A stretch of DNA of 9,952 bases from NCBI GenBank assembly GCA_905215395.1, contig CAJMQA010000115.1:1-9952 (forward strand). The letters run 5' to 3'. Shown one piece after another: positions 6,266 through 9,952 of the stretch. Made by a program: the position numbers and the translations under genes. The notes beneath the pieces were generated by a model, which ran no database searches, had not been told where the DNA came from, and saw only the letters and a list, made by a program, of their open reading frames with translations. Origin of the DNA: an uncultured bacterium. GTDB taxonomy: Bacteria > Bacteroidota > Bacteroidia > Bacteroidales > Marinifilaceae. The stretch's first letter is position 1. Every line of letters begins with the position of its first letter.

Positions 6266-8152
6266 TCATTTCTTTTTTACAATAATATCTACCCTTCTGG
6301 CCTTTTGATAGGCATCGATTTTTTCTTTCCGGGTAAGCGGCATCCGTGTGCCCTGTACTTCGGCGTTCTGCAAGGAGAGCGTATCACTGGGAACGACATA
6401 ATCGTCCAGCGGGATATGCAACTGTCCCCGGCCTTCGGGGAAGAATTTCACCTTTGCCCCTTTGTCTTTGAGGAAACGAACGGTTACCTGTGCCCTCTTG
6501 CCTGAGAGCCACTGGTTATACCCTTCGGGTCCCAGTTCATCCGCATAGCCCACCACAGAAATCTCTTCAATATCTTCAAAGCCGCGCATGGCCATCACCT
6601 GTAAAAGCCGTACCTGCGATTGCGGGGTGAGGACATAACTATTAAAATCAAAATAGATACTGGTCAGCAACTCCCCGTTTTCCGGCAATACATAAACCAG
6701 GGTTTCTTCTATTTCTTTTTCCAGTGTCGACTGGTTGCTACCTCCGAGTCCTTTGATCAGGTTCAGGTTACCCACCATCGCCGAATACTCCTCTGATACT
6801 CCGATAGCCGCCTTACTGCTCAATGGTGTCCGGGCCGCATTGAAAGTATAGATATCATCCCTGCCGGAAGCTCCGTCACGGTCGGAAATAAAATATCTCT
6901 TTTCCCCGTCGAAGAAAATACCGAAATCGTTGGCCACTGTATTTACAGGATACGGATAATGATAGAGGGTTCCCGGCATCACGATATTCTTACCGAAGCT
7001 GATGCGGTAAACGTCATACCCTCCATATCCTTCCTGTCCGTTGGAACTGAAAAAGAGGGCATTGCCGATAATGCGCGGATAAATCTCATCGCCTTCGGTA
7101 TTTACTTCAGGCCCGAGGTTGATCATACCCTCCCAGGCTTGGCTAGTCTCATCCCAGTGACACATATAGAGGTCCATTCCTCCGAATCCACCGGGACGGT
7201 CGGAAGCAAACAACAGCGATTTCCCGTCATTGAAAAATACGGGATGTGCATACGATACCCCTTCCTGTACCGGAAAAAGAGGTGCAAAATTACTCCATCC
7301 TCCCCGTTTCGGATCAAAGCGGGAATAGAACAACCGGTCTACAAACATCCCTTCGTCGTCTTCCGGCCCCATGATACGGTCATTCGAGCGGTAAGTCACC
7401 CGTGTAGAGACCATCATCTTTCCGTCGGGGGACAATGCCAGCGGTCCGCTTTGCAATTCCCGGGGAATGTCTTTAAACACTTTTACGGCATTGTCGCGCA
7501 AGGAATAAAACTGTGTATGATGATAACATATTTTCCGGGGATCCTGCATCTGGCTCATGCTGACCGCATAAAACGGCACCCCTTCCCATTCCCCGATCCA
7601 GTATTCGGCCAGGGAACTGTTGCTTTCGAGCCTCTCTACCGAGTAGTCAGCATCCCCCCGCTGATAATAGTATTGTTGATTGGCAATTGAATGGAGCGTA
7701 TTGAGGTAACGCTGATTGCGGTTATACGGCCGGGTAAAGGCATAATGCCTTGCCACCACCTCAGCTGTCTGCCGCTGATCGTTGCCTCTGAGGGCATCGA
7801 TAAAAAAACAGACGTCGTTGACACTCATTAGGGTATCAACGCGTTCGTACACAGTCCCGTAATAACGGATAGCTTCTCCGGGCTGCTGCAACAACATATA
7901 CAGCCGCGCCATTTTCAGGGCAAGCCTGTCTTTGTGTCCATCGGCAGGCGGAAGATGTTTGTATACCCGTTCATAAATCTGCATCGCCTTATCGTACCTG
8001 CCTTTGATAAAAGCCTGGTCGGCAGCCAGTTCATTCCTCGCCGGCCCGAATAAAGCGCTCCACCATCCCGGGGCTGCCTGCACCTCCGGGGAGGCAGCCA
8101 CAAGCAGGGTTCCCAGGAGCAGATAAAAAATCATTTGTGTTCTTACTGTCAT
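6266..8152 (-). CDS. PorE-like TPR/PD40/OmpA peptidoglycan-anchoring protein
   Basis: This 628-residue protein starts with a signal peptide (MTVRTQMIFYLLLGTLLVAA, cleaved near AQAAP-like VQAAPG around residue 27). Residues 40-140 are helical repeats resembling TPRs (AFIKGRYDKAMQIYERVYKH, LYMLLQQPGEAIRYYGTVYE). About 185-440 is a WD40-like PD40 propeller, with repeated S-P-D-G, F-F-N-D-G-K-S-L-L-F-A-S-D-R-P-G-G, L-F-F-S-S-N and Y-F-I-S-D-R-D-G strands, each followed by a G-x-D-[ILV]-Y pair. About 490-628 is an OmpA C-terminal domain: IYFDFNSYVLTP, GYADELGPEGYNQWLSGKRA with the expected Asp538 and Arg553 for diaminopimelate binding, and RRVDIIV near the end. The layout matches T9SS PorE except that no carboxypeptidase-regulatory-like domain is evident between propeller and OmpA. 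It probably tethers an outer-membrane partner to peptidoglycan. It begins 11 bases after the DUF3575 gene, and its stop overlaps or nearly touches the next start. Confidence 0.88.
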   Translation of the reverse strand: MTVRTQMIFYLLLGTLLVAASPEVQAAPGWWSALFGPARNELAADQAFIKGRYDKAMQIYERVYKHLPPADGHKDRLALKMARLYMLLQQPGEAIRYYGTVYERVDTLMSVNDVCFFIDALRGNDQRQTAEVVARHYAFTRPYNRNQRYLNTLHSIANQQYYYQRGDADYSVERLESNSSLAEYWIGEWEGVPFYAVSMSQMQDPRKICYHHTQFYSLRDNAVKVFKDIPRELQSGPLALSPDGKMMVSTRVTYRSNDRIMGPEDDEGMFVDRLFYSRFDPKRGGWSNFAPLFPVQEGVSYAHPVFFNDGKSLLFASDRPGGFGGMDLYMCHWDETSQAWEGMINLGPEVNTEGDEIYPRIIGNALFFSSNGQEGYGGYDVYRISFGKNIVMPGTLYHYPYPVNTVANDFGIFFDGEKRYFISDRDGASGRDDIYTFNAARTPLSSKAAIGVSEEYSAMVGNLNLIKGLGGSNQSTLEKEIEETLVYVLPENGELLTSIYFDFNSYVLTPQSQVRLLQVMAMRGFEDIEEISVVGYADELGPEGYNQWLSGKRAQVTVRFLKDKGAKVKFFPEGRGQLHIPLDDYVVPSDTLSLQNAEVQGTRMPLTRKEKIDAYQKARRVDIIVKKK

Positions 8153-8163
8153 ATTTCTTGTAT

Positions 8164-8757
8164 TTATCGAAACAGGTTATACACCAGATGTACCCCGAAC
8201 TTCGTCGGGCCCACCCAGGCTTTGGTTTCTTTGTAAGCCAGGGGGAATTTTGCCCATTCGCCTCCCAGCTTATATTTATCATATTGTATGTGTGCATATC
8301 CGAGTCCCAGATTCAGATCCAGACGCAGGCGGCGGGAGAGAAAAAATTTATATCCCAACGATAATCCGGAAGAGATACCCCACCCCTGGTAACGATAGCT
8401 ATCCTTATTTTTGCCCCTCCACAGTCCGATATTAAAATTTCCTGCTTCCAGGTAAGGTCCCAGATAAAAACCGTCGTAGAGGTTGTTGGTATAATAATAT
8501 TTGGGCTTCACATAATAACGGAGGTCTACACTTCCGATCAGTCCCCGGCATACACTTTCGTGCTTTTTAAACATATAGGGCATCCACAGCAGATCGGCAT
8601 TCACCGTAAACTGCTGGTTGAGGGTAAACTCAAACCCCAGGTTGGGCGTTCCGGCCAGCAAAAGAGGTGCATTCACTTTCAGCGCCTGCCCCTGTGCACA
8701 TACTGCAGCCACCACCATACAGGCTGTCAGCCCCCATAAACGTATCCATTTATTCAT
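8164..8757 (-). CDS. DUF3575 family outer-membrane beta-barrel protein
   Basis: This 197-residue protein has a signal peptide (MNKWIRLWGLTACMVVAAVC, cleavage near AQGQA, residues 21-25). The mature part opens with ALKVNAPLLLAGTPNLGFEF (25-44), which fits the DUF3575 opening (A-L-K-x-N, then T-P-N-x-G-x-E). Then come a paired-strand region with LRYYVKPKYYY, GFYLGPYLEAGNFNIG, YRYQGWGISSGLSLGYKFFL, RRLRLDLNLGLGYAHIQYDKY and the closing WVGPTKFGVHLVYNLF. These are typical of the family, whose members are outer-membrane barrels usually encoded in fimbrial loci of Bacteroidales beside DUF3868/OmpA and FimB/Mfa2 genes. Here it lies 28 bases after a FimB/Mfa2-like gene and 11 bases before an OmpA-type gene, so a role in anchoring or assembling a surface fibre is a reasonable inference. 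Biochemical function is unknown. Confidence 0.88.
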   Translation of the reverse strand: MNKWIRLWGLTACMVVAAVCAQGQALKVNAPLLLAGTPNLGFEFTLNQQFTVNADLLWMPYMFKKHESVCRGLIGSVDLRYYVKPKYYYTNNLYDGFYLGPYLEAGNFNIGLWRGKNKDSYRYQGWGISSGLSLGYKFFLSRRLRLDLNLGLGYAHIQYDKYKLGGEWAKFPLAYKETKAWVGPTKFGVHLVYNLFR

Positions 8758-8785
8758 ATCTTCCGTATCTGTTATTGTTTGTATC

Positions 8786-9790
8786 CTATACCGGAGTTAC
8801 ATCGTCCGGATCCGGAGTAATAATATCCCCCCACCCCTTCAATGTAATATCCACCAAGGTAAAACCTTCGAAATTAAACTCTATATTTCCCCGGGGTTCC
8901 AGAAAGACATCGCCGGTAACCGGATTCCCATTCCCGCCGGTGACCGGAAACTTTCCTCCCAGATCCGCTTCGGTCAGGTACCCTACCCGTTTCTCACCAT
9001 TATAAAATACCACTTCCAGTTTCAGGGGAGTACGCCCTTGCTGCGGAGCCGGTTCTCCGTTTTTTGCACCAATGAGTGTTCCGGCTGAGGGGAGAAAGCT
9101 GTCTTTAAACTTTATGATGGCAGGGTGTGTACCTGCTGCAGGATAAGAGACCCACACCCGGTCGGAAGGCGTAAAAGTACCCATTGTCCCGTCGAAATTC
9201 ATACGGGTGGCCAGTCCCGAGTAAAGCACCTCCACCCGGTCGACCATCTCCGGCAAATTCTTAAAGTTCACCCCGATGGTTCCGGTATACACACACTCCG
9301 CATTCATGCTAATGGTATCCTCCCCCTGTGCCAGGGGATGCCCGATGGGATAGACGGTCCCTACTTTGTGGAATACCCGGCAGTCGAGCCGGGCAGTTGT
9401 ATAGATATGCCTGTTTTCGTCCACTGCCGGCAACGAAAGGAAGGACTGTGACAGGGGTTGTCCCTCGCTCACAGCAATGGTATTCAATTGCGCAAAGCAC
9501 ATGACATTGACATCCTCTCCGGCTTTCAGTTTCGAACGGATCACCCCATCCGTAATATAAGGCTCATTAAAATCGGCCTCTGAAAAACGGCGCGTACGCA
9601 AATGATTTCCGACCGCATCGTGAAAAGCCACATAAAAGTCCTGAATCGTGCGTTGCTGGATCTCAGGGACATAAATCCGGTAATTATTTTCATCCACAAA
9701 ATAGTCTTTCGTGCAGGAAGCAATCATACCGGAGAGCAAAAGCCCCCCGAGTATGCACTTTCCCGTTTTTATTATCTTATTTATAATCAT
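8786..9790 (-). CDS. FimB/Mfa2-like fimbrial anchor lipoprotein
   Basis: This is a 334-residue lipoprotein. The N-terminus MIINKIIKTGKCILGG, then LLLSGMIAS and Cys26 form a clear signal peptidase II lipobox, followed by TKD. About residues 45-150 look like the N-terminal half of a FimB/Mfa2 or fimbrillin fold (IQDFYVAFHDAVGNHLRTRR, then a KLKAGEDVNVMCFAQLN strand pair). About 155-330 carry the second beta-domain (TGTIGVNFKNLPEMVDRVEV, then EVVFYNGEKRVGYLTEADLG). It ends with a VDITLKGWGDII strand and an acidic tail. In Porphyromonas such lipoproteins sit in the outer membrane, anchor the major fimbrillin and limit fibre length. The family call rests on lipobox, fold-like strand pattern, size and the DUF3575 neighbour, since overall identity within the family is low. 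A plain fimbrillin or Mfa-like_1 protein is the main alternative. It follows a partial gene with a similar C-terminal strand by 60 bases. Confidence 0.65.
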   Translation of the reverse strand: MIINKIIKTGKCILGGLLLSGMIASCTKDYFVDENNYRIYVPEIQQRTIQDFYVAFHDAVGNHLRTRRFSEADFNEPYITDGVIRSKLKAGEDVNVMCFAQLNTIAVSEGQPLSQSFLSLPAVDENRHIYTTARLDCRVFHKVGTVYPIGHPLAQGEDTISMNAECVYTGTIGVNFKNLPEMVDRVEVLYSGLATRMNFDGTMGTFTPSDRVWVSYPAAGTHPAIIKFKDSFLPSAGTLIGAKNGEPAPQQGRTPLKLEVVFYNGEKRVGYLTEADLGGKFPVTGGNGNPVTGDVFLEPRGNIEFNFEGFTLVDITLKGWGDIITPDPDDVTPV

Positions 9791-9850
9791 TCGATTTTCA
9801 ACATTTATGTTCCGATATCACACTATCGGCCTATAGCCCGCACTTCCGGA
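9791..9850 (-). promoter_or_regulatory. Intercistronic gap with three consecutive inverted repeats
   Basis: Three perfect short inverted repeats lie between the upstream stop and the FimB-like start. They are TTCCGG-N6-CCGGAA at 9844-9861 (its loop holds the TAA stop of the upstream gene), CCGATA-N6-TATCGG at 9812-9829, and AACAT-N2-ATGTT at 9800-9811. None has a T-run on the - strand side, so rho-independent termination is not supported. The first stem can also pair in part (TTCCG with CGGAA) with bases just after the second stem, which would give alternative folds. A likely role is transcript processing, stability or attenuation, setting a high subunit-to-anchor ratio. A five-codon ORF starting at 9804 ends in a TGA that overlaps the FimB-like ATG. 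Confidence 0.35.
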
Positions 9851-9952
9851 TTAAACCGGAATATCTTCTGAAACAATATTGCCCCAAGGCACCAGATCAA
9901 CCTCCACGTCAGCATTCCCGTATTCACCCACGTCAGGAATACCGGGATTTTC
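9851..9952 (-). CDS. C-terminal tail of a probable fimbrillin-like surface protein (partial)
   Basis: Only 33 codons and the TAA stop (9851-9853) are inside the window; the gene continues past base 9952. The frame is open to the edge and reads E-N-P-G-I-P-D-V-G-E-Y-G, then NADVEVDLVPWGNIVSEDIP and a final V. The alternating V-x-V-x-L pattern followed by P-W-G-N-I-V resembles the last beta-strands of Bacteroidales fimbrillins, where a tryptophan-containing C-terminal strand precedes the end. The same pattern (V-D-I, then W-G-D-I-I) closes the neighbouring FimB-like protein, suggesting related folds. Being the gene just upstream of a FimB/Mfa2-like anchor also fits a structural fibre subunit. 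With so few residues, existence of the gene is well supported but its identity is only a lead. Confidence 0.55.
   Translation of the reverse strand, partial: ENPGIPDVGEYGNADVEVDLVPWGNIVSEDIPV

Noticed and set aside
3792..6269. Propeller/Calx-beta protein as a typical T9SS cargo
   Set aside because: I see neither a type A C-terminal sorting motif nor a gliding-associated type B C-terminal domain. The protein ends right after the third beta-domain.
6959..7690. + strand open frame of 243 codons antisense to the PD40/OmpA gene
   Set aside because: The opposite strand encodes clear PD40 repeats and an OmpA domain here. The antisense product is histidine/proline rich with no recognisable family.

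Overview
The window looks like chromosomal DNA from a Bacteroidota bacterium, most likely order Bacteroidales. The evidence is the set of families: DUF4199, DUF3575, FimB/Mfa2-type fimbrial anchor, DUF5106-thioredoxin lipoprotein and PD40/OmpA. Start sites are A-rich and lack a clear Shine-Dalgarno sequence, which fits. I cannot name the genus. I see no tRNA, rRNA, CRISPR, insertion sequence or transposase. Coding density is very high, and the only gaps above 50 bases are 3662-3791 and 9791-9850.

The left part (2-2024, + strand) is a compact housekeeping envelope cluster. It holds the 3' end of a glucosaminidase-type peptidoglycan hydrolase with two LysM repeats, a four-helix DUF4199 membrane protein, and a membrane-anchored family 2 glycosyltransferase of the DPMS/GtrB type. 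Spacings are 15 and 13 bases, so they are probably cotranscribed.

Everything from 2027 to 9952 is on the - strand and reads right to left as one long array of exported proteins. In transcription order these are: the C-terminal tail of a probable fimbrillin-like subunit (cut by the window edge), a FimB/Mfa2-like lipoprotein, a DUF3575 outer-membrane beta-barrel, a PorE-like protein (TPR, PD40 propeller, OmpA peptidoglycan-binding domain), and a large secreted beta-propeller plus Calx-beta protein. After a 130-base gap come a DUF5106/thioredoxin-like lipoprotein and a small outer-membrane beta-barrel protein. All the intact products carry export signals. The first four intact genes are separated by 28, 11 and about 20 bases (or a 4-base ATGA overlap), and the last two by 3 bases.

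The - strand array is the interesting part. It pairs fimbria-type genes (FimB/Mfa2, DUF3575) with an OmpA/PD40 protein resembling the T9SS component PorE, and with a large propeller/Calx-beta protein that has no recognisable T9SS sorting domain. My working reading is a cell-surface fibre or adhesin assembly locus: a lipoprotein anchor, an outer-membrane barrel tethered to peptidoglycan by the OmpA protein, and the propeller/Calx-beta protein as a structural or adhesive partner. This is inference from domain content and gene order. The two arrays converge with only two bases between their stop codons.
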